A DNA stretch of 36,205 nt from an uncultured Bacteroidales bacterium (GTDB taxonomy: Bacteria; Bacteroidota; Bacteroidia; Bacteroidales; UBA932), in assembly GCA_902491795.1 (NCBI GenBank), contig CABUIX010000021.1, positions 1 to 36,205 of the forward strand. Reading direction: 5' to 3'. Under the pieces are notes generated by a model. That model searched no databases. It had not been told where the DNA came from and was given only the letters and a program-made list of their open reading frames with translations. Shown here in pieces: positions 15,644 through 23,083 of the stretch (positions within the stretch are counted from its first letter, which is position 1; each line of letters opens with the position of its first letter). Both the position numbers and the translations under genes were made by a program.

Positions 15644-16408
15644 TTATTTTACGGCAAGCGTCGTCTTCACATTGTCGGAAGCTGACCTTGTCTTCACTTC
15701 GTCTCCAGTATAATAGTTGGTATTCCTCTTGATCGTGACGGTCCTGTCGCCATAGAATGAAGGATACTTGATGTCAAGATGGTCGGCTCCCGGAATCAGG
15801 TCGGAAAGACGGAAAGCGATGACGCCCGTGGCCTTTACTCCCCCGAAATTTATATTGTCTTCAAGAGGATTGTGACGGAGTTCGACAAGGTAAGGGTTCT
15901 CGGGATCGGTCCCGGTGACAAGATTGATCTCGTGATAGATATAAGGATTGCCCCACACTGCGCAGAATGTAAGCGTCAGATAATCATCCTCAAGCACCGT
16001 ATACCAGCTGTTGGTGATTATGTCGATGGGGGCTGTGCCGTAGACCTCGTCATTCTTGTCCCCGAGAGTGGCTACTGCATCCTTGGTGCGCACACTGTCG
16101 ATGGCATTGACAATCACGCTCCTGTCAAATGACAGGCCGTCCTCGGCCGTTCCAGTCCAGGCGCCCTTGTCGGTGAAGTTGATCAGGGCTCTCACCTCAC
16201 GGTCATACGGGGACTTGGACATGTTCTCCGGCTTGAGAGTGGTCTCGTCGTCGAGCTGGAGATAGAACTCGCCCGCATCGGAGGTCTTTGCCGTAACTAT
16301 GGCGTTGGGATAAAAGTAATTCCCGTAGTAGTCGTCATCCTTCAGGCAGGAAGGAAAAACAAGCCCTGCCGCAAAAACAAGGGCGATCGGTAAAAGAAAA
16401 CGTTTCAT
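15644..16408 (-). CDS. NigD-like lipoprotein
   Basis: Exported lipoprotein of 254 residues. A signal peptide ends in a lipobox, FPSC, with Cys21 as the lipidation site, followed by LKDDDYYGNY. The rest resembles NigD-like proteins of Bacteroidales (INFTDKGAW, VNAIDSVRTKDAV, WYTVLEDDYLTLTFCAVWG). These proteins are named after a bacteriocin-immunity-associated locus in Prevotella, but most have no proven role. It is the first gene of a probable operon with the ECF sigma factor and the barrel protein, so it could be part of an envelope-sensing module. No promoter of the usual pattern was found upstream. Confidence 0.8.
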   Translation of the reverse strand: MKRFLLPIALVFAAGLVFPSCLKDDDYYGNYFYPNAIVTAKTSDAGEFYLQLDDETTLKPENMSKSPYDREVRALINFTDKGAWTGTAEDGLSFDRSVIVNAIDSVRTKDAVATLGDKNDEVYGTAPIDIITNSWYTVLEDDYLTLTFCAVWGNPYIYHEINLVTGTDPENPYLVELRHNPLEDNINFGGVKATGVIAFRLSDLIPGADHLDIKYPSFYGDRTVTIKRNTNYYTGDEVKTRSASDNVKTTLAVK

Positions 16409-16469
16409 GATTTTTCGGTTTTAAAAATTCTTTCTGCTGGTATAATGCAGACATTCCGAAAACCTTGCA

Positions 16470-17036
16470 TCAACAAATCGGAAAAATTTCCGGTTTGAAC
16501 ACATCGAAGCCGCACGATCTGATCATAGCCTCAATTCCGCCCATCATCTCACGATAGTCGGAAACGCTGAAGCCTCCGTCGCCGTCGTACAGAATCTCGA
16601 ATGAAAGTCCACAGTAATTCAGTACATAGCCGCTCTCGCTGTAGCCATTGCGGAGATAAAACATCTTGCGGCGGACCCGCATGTCATTGTCGGGTGCCGA
16701 CGGATCAGTCCTCTCGATGTCGAGGACAAGTCTCCTGCCCTCATAGTGCCGGCGCAGAAGCTCCAGAATCCTCGCCCCGTAGCCATGAGAGCGCATCTTG
16801 CTGCTCACCGCGAGGAAAAACACGTAGGCAAGCTTCGCGGACGGATAGACAGTCGTAAATCCTACAAAGGACTGGCCGTCACGTACTGCCCATACATCAA
16901 GCAGGCCTCTGGCGCACAGATCCGTCTGCAAATCGGTGCTCATCAGTTCTTCAGGAGGGAAAGCCTCCAGATTGACCTCATCCATCAACCCGGCGTCACT
17001 GCTCCCGGGAAGTATTTTCTCAAGTTCCAAAGCCAT
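16470..17036 (-). CDS. GNAT-family N-acetyltransferase
   Basis: Transfers an acetyl group from acetyl-CoA to an unknown amine. The protein has 188 residues from the ATG at 17036 (MALELEKILPGSSDAG). The frame is open to 17279, but that extension overlaps the upstream flavoprotein gene and looks unlike protein. GNAT motif A is visible as AYVFFLAVSSKMRSHGYG (R-x-x-G-x-G for CoA binding), followed by RRLVLDIERTD and a MFYLRNGYSESGY motif B region. It lies 13 nt after the flavoprotein stop, probably cotranscribed. The substrate cannot be told. Confidence 0.83.
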   Translation of the reverse strand: MALELEKILPGSSDAGLMDEVNLEAFPPEELMSTDLQTDLCARGLLDVWAVRDGQSFVGFTTVYPSAKLAYVFFLAVSSKMRSHGYGARILELLRRHYEGRRLVLDIERTDPSAPDNDMRVRRKMFYLRNGYSESGYVLNYCGLSFEILYDGDGGFSVSDYREMMGGIEAMIRSCGFDVFKPEIFPIC

Positions 17037-17049
17037 ATTCAATATATTG

Positions 17050-18438
17050 TCAGTTTCCTGCCGCAAGCAGCGCCTTGGCAGCGTTAAGCCCCGCAAGTGC
17101 CCCGGTGGCAAAGGCCGAATGGAGATTGTATCCACCCGTATCGGAGTCGATGTCCAGAAGCTCCCCGCAGACATACAGTCCGGGAACCGCCTTTGATTCC
17201 ATGCTCTTCGGGACGATTCCGTCCATCGCGACGCCGCCTGCGGTGACAACAGCCCGCTCATAGCCGACAAAGCCGGCAAGCGGGAACCGCCAGCACTTCA
17301 GGGCCCCGGCAATGACGTCAAGATTGACCTTCACGACATTCCTGCGGTTCCTGTCCCTTGTGACCGTGAACATCTGGGGATGCATTGCAGTGAAGCCGGG
17401 AATCAGATCCCACGGCATCAGTTTTCCGAGCAGGATGCGGCATTTCTCCTTCTCGCGTATGCGCTCGGAGCGGGGATCTGCCTCTATCTCCGCAAAAAGT
17501 TGCTTCACCCTCGCTGAAACTTCGGCAGCCGGAACGGTCGACTTCAGATCAATCACGAGCGCGGCATGCCCGCCGTTGATCATGGCCTTCACGGCCTGAC
17601 GGCTGAAACGGAAACCGAGAGGGCCTTCGATTCCGCCGTCGGTAAAATCCACATCCCCGAATTCCTCGGCCACTGGGTTCCCGTCAATCTCCAGGGTCAT
17701 GCCCACGTTCTTCAGGTGCACACCGCAAAGTTTCTCCCCAATCTCGGAAAGGGGAACGCTTCTGTCGATATGGTGAGGCAATTGCGGATCAGTCTTGATC
17801 TCCTCCGGGAGCTTGTATCCCGAAGGCACCAGTGCGGTCAGGGAAGGGAAAGTCGGCACGAGCCTGAGACCAAGCGAAGACGCCCAGCGGTAGCCGTCAC
17901 CCGTCGATCCGGTAGTCGGATAACTCAGTCCCCCGGTGGCAAGCACAAGCTTGCGGCACTCGCATTCACTCCCGTCGGGAAAGCCGAGAAGGAACCCGTC
18001 TCCCCTGCGTTCGACAGACGCAACTTCCGCCTCGCACTGTATCTTGACGCCCTTGGAGTTGCACGCCCGGACAAGGGCATCAACCACGTCGGAAGAGAAA
18101 TGAGATTCGGGAAATGCCCTGTCTCCCCTCTCGACGACCGACTTCATCCCGTATTCGCCGAAGAATCCCACGAGAGCCTCAGGAGTCAGATTATAAAAGG
18201 CAGCCCTGAGCGAACCGGAATTCACCCTGACATGGGAAGAAAAACCGTTCCAGTCCTTCAGATTCGTGAAATTGCAGCGCCCCTTGCCGGTTATCATGAT
18301 CTTGCGGGCCGGACGGGGCATCTTTTCGAGCAGCAGGACCTGGGCGTCCGATCCGGAGCGCACGAGAAAATCAGCGGCCGAATACGCAGCCATCAATCCG
18401 GAAGCTCCGCCGCCTACAACGACAATGTCTGATTTCAT
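17050..18438 (-). CDS. HI0933/YhiN-family FAD-dependent oxidoreductase
   Basis: Flavoprotein of the HI0933 (aminoacetone oxidase-like) family; physiological substrate not established. The protein has 462 residues from the ATG at 18438. The Rossmann motif is IVVVGGGASGLMAA at 5-18, followed by LLLEKMPRPARKIMITGKGRCNFTN, which is diagnostic for the family. LVLATGGLSYPTTGSTGDGY near 175 and the C-terminal GLYVCGELLDIDSDTGGYN complete the FAD site. The ATG is only 10 nt beyond the T tract of the SRP RNA terminator, leaving no room for a promoter. Expression probably depends on readthrough or on a promoter inside the RNA gene. Confidence 0.88.
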   Translation of the reverse strand: MKSDIVVVGGGASGLMAAYSAADFLVRSGSDAQVLLLEKMPRPARKIMITGKGRCNFTNLKDWNGFSSHVRVNSGSLRAAFYNLTPEALVGFFGEYGMKSVVERGDRAFPESHFSSDVVDALVRACNSKGVKIQCEAEVASVERRGDGFLLGFPDGSECECRKLVLATGGLSYPTTGSTGDGYRWASSLGLRLVPTFPSLTALVPSGYKLPEEIKTDPQLPHHIDRSVPLSEIGEKLCGVHLKNVGMTLEIDGNPVAEEFGDVDFTDGGIEGPLGFRFSRQAVKAMINGGHAALVIDLKSTVPAAEVSARVKQLFAEIEADPRSERIREKEKCRILLGKLMPWDLIPGFTAMHPQMFTVTRDRNRRNVVKVNLDVIAGALKCWRFPLAGFVGYERAVVTAGGVAMDGIVPKSMESKAVPGLYVCGELLDIDSDTGGYNLHSAFATGALAGLNAAKALLAAGN

Positions 18439-18448
18439 AAAAGGAAAC

Positions 18449-18554
18449 AAAAAAAAGGGAAAGCTTAGCACATCGCACCGCTACGACCTCCTACCCTTGC
18501 TGCCTTCCGGCCCTGGGGGAGTTCAGAGGGAGCTGGTCGTGTACGACTTTCCCC
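18449..18554 (-). ncRNA. ffs: Signal recognition particle RNA (4.5S, small bacterial type)
   Basis: On the minus strand, the RNA starts GGGGAAAG (18554-18547) and ends CTTTCCC (18463-18457). The ends pair, giving a single long hairpin of about 98 nt. The apex carries the conserved Ffh-binding sequence GGCCGGAAGGCAGCAAGGG (within 18494-18513 on the complement). Eight T follow (18456-18449) as the terminator tract and are included in the feature span. It forms the RNA core of SRP with Ffh for membrane-protein targeting. Confidence 0.95.
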
Positions 18555-18559
18555 GGCTG

Positions 18560-18590
18560 CAAAGATAGTAAAAATTCAGCAGACTTTAAA
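18560..18590 (-). promoter_or_regulatory. Promoter of SRP RNA
   Basis: On the minus strand TATCTTTG (18567-18560) is an exact -7 box. TTTA (18590-18587) is a one-mismatch -33 box with a 19-nt spacer. The RNA 5' end inferred from pairing (18554) lies 6 nt past the -7 box, which calibrates start positions for other promoters here. Confidence 0.75.
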
Positions 18591-19059
18591 TATTGTTGAA
18601 GATAAAAGGCAGAATGTCATCCACCCTGCTGAATTTCAGCACCTTGTCCGATGCGACCAGCAGCACGCTCATGGGCTTGCCGGATTTGGCCTGATACTGG
18701 GCCATAACCTGGCGGCAAGCGCCGCATGGAGAAGCCGGATTGGGGCCGAGACGGCCAAGCGGACCACCGGCCACTGCTATGCTGAGCATGTCCTTTCCGG
18801 GATACTGCGCCCCGGCCGCGAACATTGCCGTGCGCTCAGCGCAAAGCCCTGAGGGGAACGCCGCGTTTTCCTGATTTGCGCCTTTGACAATGCCACCGCC
18901 GGAAAGTCTCACGGCCGCTCCAACATGGAAATGTGAATACGGAGCATACGCCCCTCCCATGGCATCCACTGCCGCTTCCACGAGTTCCCGGTCTTCCGGA
19001 CTCATGTCTTCGCGCGAGGAATATTCGGTATAAGTTATTCTTATCTCTTTGTCTGTCAT
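18586..19059 (-). CDS. cdd: Cytidine deaminase
   Basis: Deaminates cytidine and deoxycytidine to uridine forms in pyrimidine salvage. The protein has 157 residues from the ATG at 19059 (MTDKEIRITYTEY). An in-frame ATG at 19080 lies at or before the predicted transcription start, so it is unlikely to be used. Zinc-site motifs are NQENAAFPSGLCAERTA with Cys73 and catalytic Glu75, and PCGACRQ with Cys112 and Cys115. The HVGAAV substrate motif is near 45-50. It is divergent from mnmA, and their promoters overlap. Confidence 0.94.
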   Translation of the reverse strand: MTDKEIRITYTEYSSREDMSPEDRELVEAAVDAMGGAYAPYSHFHVGAAVRLSGGGIVKGANQENAAFPSGLCAERTAMFAAGAQYPGKDMLSIAVAGGPLGRLGPNPASPCGACRQVMAQYQAKSGKPMSVLLVASDKVLKFSRVDDILPFIFNNI

Positions 19060-19081
19060 TGAAATGTGGTTATAAAGCATT

Positions 19082-19112
19082 CAAATGTAACAATTTTTGG
19101 CAAAATATAAAA
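19082..19112 (-). promoter_or_regulatory. Putative cdd promoter
   Basis: On the minus strand TACATTTG (19089-19082) is an exact -7 box. TTTT (19112-19109) is a one-mismatch -33 box with a 19-nt spacer. The start would be near 19076, about 17 nt before the chosen ATG. It overlaps the mnmA promoter on the other strand. Confidence 0.55.
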
Positions 19113-19127
19113 CTACATATAAATTTG
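19096..19127 (+). promoter_or_regulatory. mnmA promoter
   Basis: TTTG (19096-19099), a 20-nt spacer and TAAATTTG (19120-19127) match the consensus. The ATG is at 19134, 6 intervening bases after the -7 box, so transcription is predicted to start at or within 1-2 nt of the start codon. Confidence 0.75.
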
Positions 19128-19133
19128 CCGTCT

Positions 19134-20414
19134 ATGAAGATATGTGTCGGACTGTCGGGCGGCGTGGACTCAAGCGTGGCCGCCCTGCTTCTCAAAAGAC
19201 AAGGATACGACGTGTTCGCGATGTTCATGCAGAACTGGCATGACACCGAAGGCACCCTCCATGGCGACTGCGAATGGGAGGAAGACAAGTTCGTCGCGGA
19301 ACTCGTGGCGAGGAAAATAGGCATTCCCTTCTATTTTGTCGACTTGAGCAAGGAATACCGCAAGCGTGTCGTCGACTACATGTTCGACGAATACTCCCGC
19401 GGCCGCACACCGAATCCTGACGTGCTCTGCAACCGTGAGATAAAGTTCGATGCTTTCCTCAAGGCGGCAAGGAGCCTCGGGGCAGACATGGTCGCGACCG
19501 GACACTACTGCCGCAAGGAGACTCTGCCCGACGGGACCTGCCGCATTCTCGAGGGGACAGACCCCAACAAGGACCAGAGCTACTTCCTCTGCCAGCTCAA
19601 CCAGGAGCAGCTGGGTGCCGCCATGTTCCCCATCGGCGACCTCTGCAAGCCGGAAGTGCGCCGGCTCGCCCGTGAAGCCGACCTGCCGTCCGCCGACAAG
19701 AAGGACTCCCAGGGAATATGCTTCGTCGGCAAGGTCGATCTCCCCGTTTTCCTGCAGCAGAAGCTCCAGTCAGTCGAGGGCGACGTCGTGGAAGTCTTCG
19801 ATGCATACTATGCCCAGTCGGAGAAATACCTGCGCGACACGGCACTTGTGGAAAAGGCCAGGCAAGGCTCGCTCACGGACGCCGAACTAGAGGAAATCTC
19901 CCGGCCGCTGGACTACTCCGACATCAAGTTCGAGACGGAGACCTACCGCTCAGGCAAGCACCACGTCAAGAAGACCCGCTGGAAAGCCAACCCGCTCGGG
20001 GCAATCATAGGAAGACACGAGGGAGCGCAGTTCTACACAATAGGACAGCGCCGCGGACTCTCGATAGGCGGACACGCAAAACCGCTTTTCGTTATCGCCA
20101 CCGACATTGATGCGAACCGGATCTACGTCGGAGAGGGAGAAGACCACAAGGGACTGAGCCGCAGCTGCCTGCACATCGCACCTGAAGACATCCACTGGAT
20201 ACGGCCCTCTGAGACAATGGAAAGCGGAAGCAGCCGCAGATACCGCGTACGCATACGCTACCGCCAGCCTCTCGAAGACGCGACGCTCATAATGCGGGAA
20301 AACGGCCTGTTCATACTTTTCGACAGACCACAGCGCAGTATAACGCCCGGACAGTTCGCCGTGTGGTACGCACCTGACGGCGAGATGCTCGGAAGCGGAG
20401 TCATACTCCACTGA
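19134..20414 (+). CDS. mnmA: tRNA-specific 2-thiouridylase MnmA
   Basis: Adds sulfur to U34 of tRNA-Lys, -Glu and -Gln using ATP. The protein has 426 residues from the ATG at 19134. The frame is open to 18933, but the family start is MKICVGLSGGVDSS. The PP-loop SGGVDSS is at 8-14. The catalytic cysteines are Cys99 (NPDVLCNREIKF) and Cys196 (DSQGICFVGK). GHYCRKE and TIGQRRGLSIGG are further signatures. It is longer than the E. coli enzyme, with a charged insert near 215-275 (EKARQGSLTDAELEEISR). It ends 7 nt from the convergent flavoprotein stop. The start codon is nearly at the predicted transcription start. Confidence 0.96.
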   Translation: MKICVGLSGGVDSSVAALLLKRQGYDVFAMFMQNWHDTEGTLHGDCEWEEDKFVAELVARKIGIPFYFVDLSKEYRKRVVDYMFDEYSRGRTPNPDVLCNREIKFDAFLKAARSLGADMVATGHYCRKETLPDGTCRILEGTDPNKDQSYFLCQLNQEQLGAAMFPIGDLCKPEVRRLAREADLPSADKKDSQGICFVGKVDLPVFLQQKLQSVEGDVVEVFDAYYAQSEKYLRDTALVEKARQGSLTDAELEEISRPLDYSDIKFETETYRSGKHHVKKTRWKANPLGAIIGRHEGAQFYTIGQRRGLSIGGHAKPLFVIATDIDANRIYVGEGEDHKGLSRSCLHIAPEDIHWIRPSETMESGSSRRYRVRIRYRQPLEDATLIMRENGLFILFDRPQRSITPGQFAVWYAPDGEMLGSGVILH

Positions 20415-20421
20415 CAAACTC

Positions 20422-21957
20422 TCAGGAACGCCGCGCAAAAAGGGAAGAAGCCACCGCGGCAGCAACATTGATTCCGTCAAGGGCACTCGAGACTATGCCT
20501 CCTGCATATCCGGCACCCTCTCCGCAGGGATATATCCCCGGGAAGGAGACATATTCCATGGTCTCGGGATTGCGCGGCACCCTCACCGGCGACGAGGTGC
20601 GGGACTCAACACCGAGAAGCAGGGCCGAATTGGTGTAGTAACTGCGCATCTTGATGCGGGGGAACAGCTTGCGGAGCCTTCCGGCCACCATCGGAGGCAG
20701 CAGCTCATGCAGCGGTGCGCTCACCGCCCCCGGCCGGTACGTCGTCTCAGGCAGGGTCTTTGACATCCTGCCGTTGCAGAAATCCTCCATCCTCTGCGCA
20801 GGAGCTGTCATCGGGTTGACTGCCCCCTGCGAGAAGCTCCAGTCGAACATCGCGACCTCAACGGAGTGCTGGAAATCCATCAGCCTGAAAGGTCCGTCGC
20901 CCGGCACATCCTCCGGTTCAATCTGGACCACCACTCCGGCATTGGCGAACTTGCCGGAGCGGGAAGAATTGGACATGCCGTTGAGAACCACCGTCCCGGG
21001 TTCGGTCGAAGAAGGCACGAGTATGCCTCCAGGGCACATGCAGAAAGAGAACGCTCCCCTGCCGTCTATCTGCTCGACGAAGGAATATTCCGCCGCAGGC
21101 ATCCCCGGCTTCCACTGGCCGTGATACTGGTTCCAGTTGATCTTCTCCTGCTGATGCTCAACGCGGACTCCGAGCGCGAAACCCTTGGCCTCAAGCGTTC
21201 CGCCCATACCCTGCAGCATCTCGTACACGTCGCGCGCCGAGTGTCCGGTCGCCAAAATGACCTTCGGAGCGGAATAGCGGTCGCCGGAAGCGGTCTCAAC
21301 CTCCCAGTTGCCGTCGGGGAGCCTGCGCAGAGCCGTCACACGCGAATTGAAATGATACTCTCCTCCCTGCTCCGTGATGAATTTGCGAATATTCTCCACG
21401 ATCAGCGGCAGCTTGTCGGAACCGATGTGCGGATGAGCGTCGATCAGTATGTCGGTCGAGGCGCCGAACTTCACCAGATTGTGAAGCACCTCGCGTATGT
21501 CGCCGCGCTTGGACGAACGGGTGTATAGCTTGCCGTCGGAAAACGCGCCGGCACCGCCCTCGCCGTAGCAGTAGTTGGAATCCGGATTGATTTCCCCGCG
21601 AAGGTTTATCGCGGCCATGTCAGACTTGCGGGCGTGCACGTCCTTGCCGCGCTCGAGAATCACCGGACGCAGCCCCAGAGTGAGGAGCTTCAGGGCAGCG
21701 AACATTCCGGCTGGACCGGCACCGATGACCAGTACCGGATCGGCCCCATGCACGTCACGGCTTTCCGGCAGGCTGTACGGCACATAGTTGTCTTCAGGCG
21801 AATATGCCTCATACCGGTAGCGCCATACGGGTTCCTTGCGCGCATCTATCGAGCGCTTCCTGAGCACCCACTTCAGGCCGCCGGCCTTGGCCTCAATCTC
21901 CTTGAGGCGAGGCTCGCGGGTCAACGGACAGACAATTTCGAATTCCTTCATCTTCAA
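20422..21957 (-). CDS. COG2509-like FAD-dependent dehydrogenase
   Basis: Predicted flavoprotein dehydrogenase of unknown substrate. The protein has 511 residues. An N-terminal alpha/beta segment covers about 1-70 (KWVLRKRSIDARKEPVWRYRYEAY), as in the family. The FAD motif is VLVIGAGPAGMFAAL near 76-90, followed by VILERGKDV. CYGEGGAGAFSDGKLYTR is a family signature. KVILATGHSARDVYEML and a C-terminal GIYPCGEGAGYAGGIVSSA complete the binding site. It starts 14 nt after the tsaD stop and is probably in the same transcript. The start could also be the second Met (21951). Confidence 0.88.
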   Translation of the reverse strand: MKMKEFEIVCPLTREPRLKEIEAKAGGLKWVLRKRSIDARKEPVWRYRYEAYSPEDNYVPYSLPESRDVHGADPVLVIGAGPAGMFAALKLLTLGLRPVILERGKDVHARKSDMAAINLRGEINPDSNYCYGEGGAGAFSDGKLYTRSSKRGDIREVLHNLVKFGASTDILIDAHPHIGSDKLPLIVENIRKFITEQGGEYHFNSRVTALRRLPDGNWEVETASGDRYSAPKVILATGHSARDVYEMLQGMGGTLEAKGFALGVRVEHQQEKINWNQYHGQWKPGMPAAEYSFVEQIDGRGAFSFCMCPGGILVPSSTEPGTVVLNGMSNSSRSGKFANAGVVVQIEPEDVPGDGPFRLMDFQHSVEVAMFDWSFSQGAVNPMTAPAQRMEDFCNGRMSKTLPETTYRPGAVSAPLHELLPPMVAGRLRKLFPRIKMRSYYTNSALLLGVESRTSSPVRVPRNPETMEYVSFPGIYPCGEGAGYAGGIVSSALDGINVAAAVASSLFARRS

Positions 21958-21971
21958 GAAGTTGCGCTGGT

Positions 21972-22994
21972 CTAGAAATCAGCCATTCTCGAGACGGGAG
22001 CGACATCCAGAGATGTGCGCTCACCGGCGAGATAGTGGTAATAGCCGGCTATGGCAATCATCGCCGCGTTGTCGGTGGTGAACTTGAATTCCGGAAGATA
22101 GGTATTCCAGCCGCGCTTGCGGCCTTCCTCCTCAATGCGGGAGCGCAGTCCGCTGTTAGCGGAGACACCGCCGCCTATAGTGATCTCCCTGATACCTGTC
22201 TGCGAAGCAGCCTTAATCAGCTTGTCGAGAAGGATGTCAATCAGCGCCTTCTGGAACGAGGCGCAGATGTCCTCCTTGTTCTTCTCCATGAACTCGGGAT
22301 CCTTCTTGAGCTCGTCGCGAACGAAATACAGCAGCGAAGTCTTGATTCCGCTGAAACTGTAGTCGAGGCCCGGCACATGGGGCTTGGCGAACTTGAAGCG
22401 CTCGGGATTGCCCTGCTTGGCGAGCCTGTCGATCACAGGACCGCCGGGATAGCCGAGACCCATCATCTTGGAGCACTTGTCGAACGCCTCGCCGACCGCA
22501 TCGTCGATGGTCTGTCCGAGAATCTCGAAGTGCAGGGGGTCGTCAACGCGAACTATCTGCGAATTGCCCCCGCTCACCAGGAGGCAGAGATACGGGAACT
22601 TCGGCTGATGGGGCTCCTTGCCCTCCTGCTTGATGAAATCGGCAAGGATATGTCCCTGCAGGTGGTTGACCATCACGATCGGGATGTTCAGCGCCACTCC
22701 CATGGCCTTGGCGAAAGAGGTACCCACAAGCAGCGAGCCGAGCAGACCCGGACCGCGGGTAAATGCTATTGCCGTGAGGTCCGAAGCCTTCACGCCGGCA
22801 CGGCCCAGCGCCTCGCTGACCACCGGCACGATATTCAGTTCGTGGGCGCGTGAAGCAAGCTCCGGCACCACACCGCCGTATGCCTTGTGCACGTCCTGGC
22901 TGGCAATGACATTCGACAGAAGATAGCCGTCACGGATCACGGCCGCCGAAGTGTCATCGCATGATGATTCTATTCCGAGTATAATGTCTGCCAT
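21972..22994 (-). CDS. tsaD: tRNA N6-adenosine threonylcarbamoyltransferase
   Basis: Transfers threonylcarbamoyl to A37 of tRNAs reading ANN codons, together with TsaB and TsaE (not in this window). The protein has 340 residues from the ATG at 22994 (MADIILGIESSCDDTSAAV). The frame is open to 23048, but the extra residues are unconserved. ASKHA-fold motifs are GIESSCDDT at 7-15, YGGVVPELASRAH at 39-51, and the metal-binding pair His111 and His115 in NHLQGH. SGGNSQI and GGVSANSGLR follow. A -7 box (TAACTTTG, 23022-23015) lies 20 nt upstream. Confidence 0.96.
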   Translation of the reverse strand: MADIILGIESSCDDTSAAVIRDGYLLSNVIASQDVHKAYGGVVPELASRAHELNIVPVVSEALGRAGVKASDLTAIAFTRGPGLLGSLLVGTSFAKAMGVALNIPIVMVNHLQGHILADFIKQEGKEPHQPKFPYLCLLVSGGNSQIVRVDDPLHFEILGQTIDDAVGEAFDKCSKMMGLGYPGGPVIDRLAKQGNPERFKFAKPHVPGLDYSFSGIKTSLLYFVRDELKKDPEFMEKNKEDICASFQKALIDILLDKLIKAASQTGIREITIGGGVSANSGLRSRIEEEGRKRGWNTYLPEFKFTTDNAAMIAIAGYYHYLAGERTSLDVAPVSRMADF

Positions 22995-23014
22995 AACTTC
23001 TGTTCTGATGGCTG

Positions 23015-23022
23015 CAAAGTTA
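23015..23022 (-). promoter_or_regulatory. Possible tsaD -7 box
   Basis: TAACTTTG on the minus strand matches TAnnTTTG, 20 nt before the tsaD start codon. No good -33 box lies at 19-21 nt. Confidence 0.45.
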
Positions 23023-23065
23023 AGAATCTGTTTTGTTTTTTCCTGCAATCTTTGGAGATTAATGC

Positions 23066-23073
23066 TATCTTTG
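23066..23073 (+). promoter_or_regulatory. Possible tamB-like gene -7 box
   Basis: TATCTTTG matches TAnnTTTG and lies 10 nt before the start codon at 23084. A -33 TTTG at 19-21 nt is not evident. If used, the leader would be about 5 nt. Confidence 0.45.
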
Positions 23074-23083
23074 TAAGTTACGG

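Noticed and set aside
17037..17279. Upstream extension of the GNAT gene
   Set aside because: It overlaps the end of the HI0933-like gene in another frame and reads as Arg/Ser/Pro-rich shadow sequence; the ATG at 17036 fits the domain.
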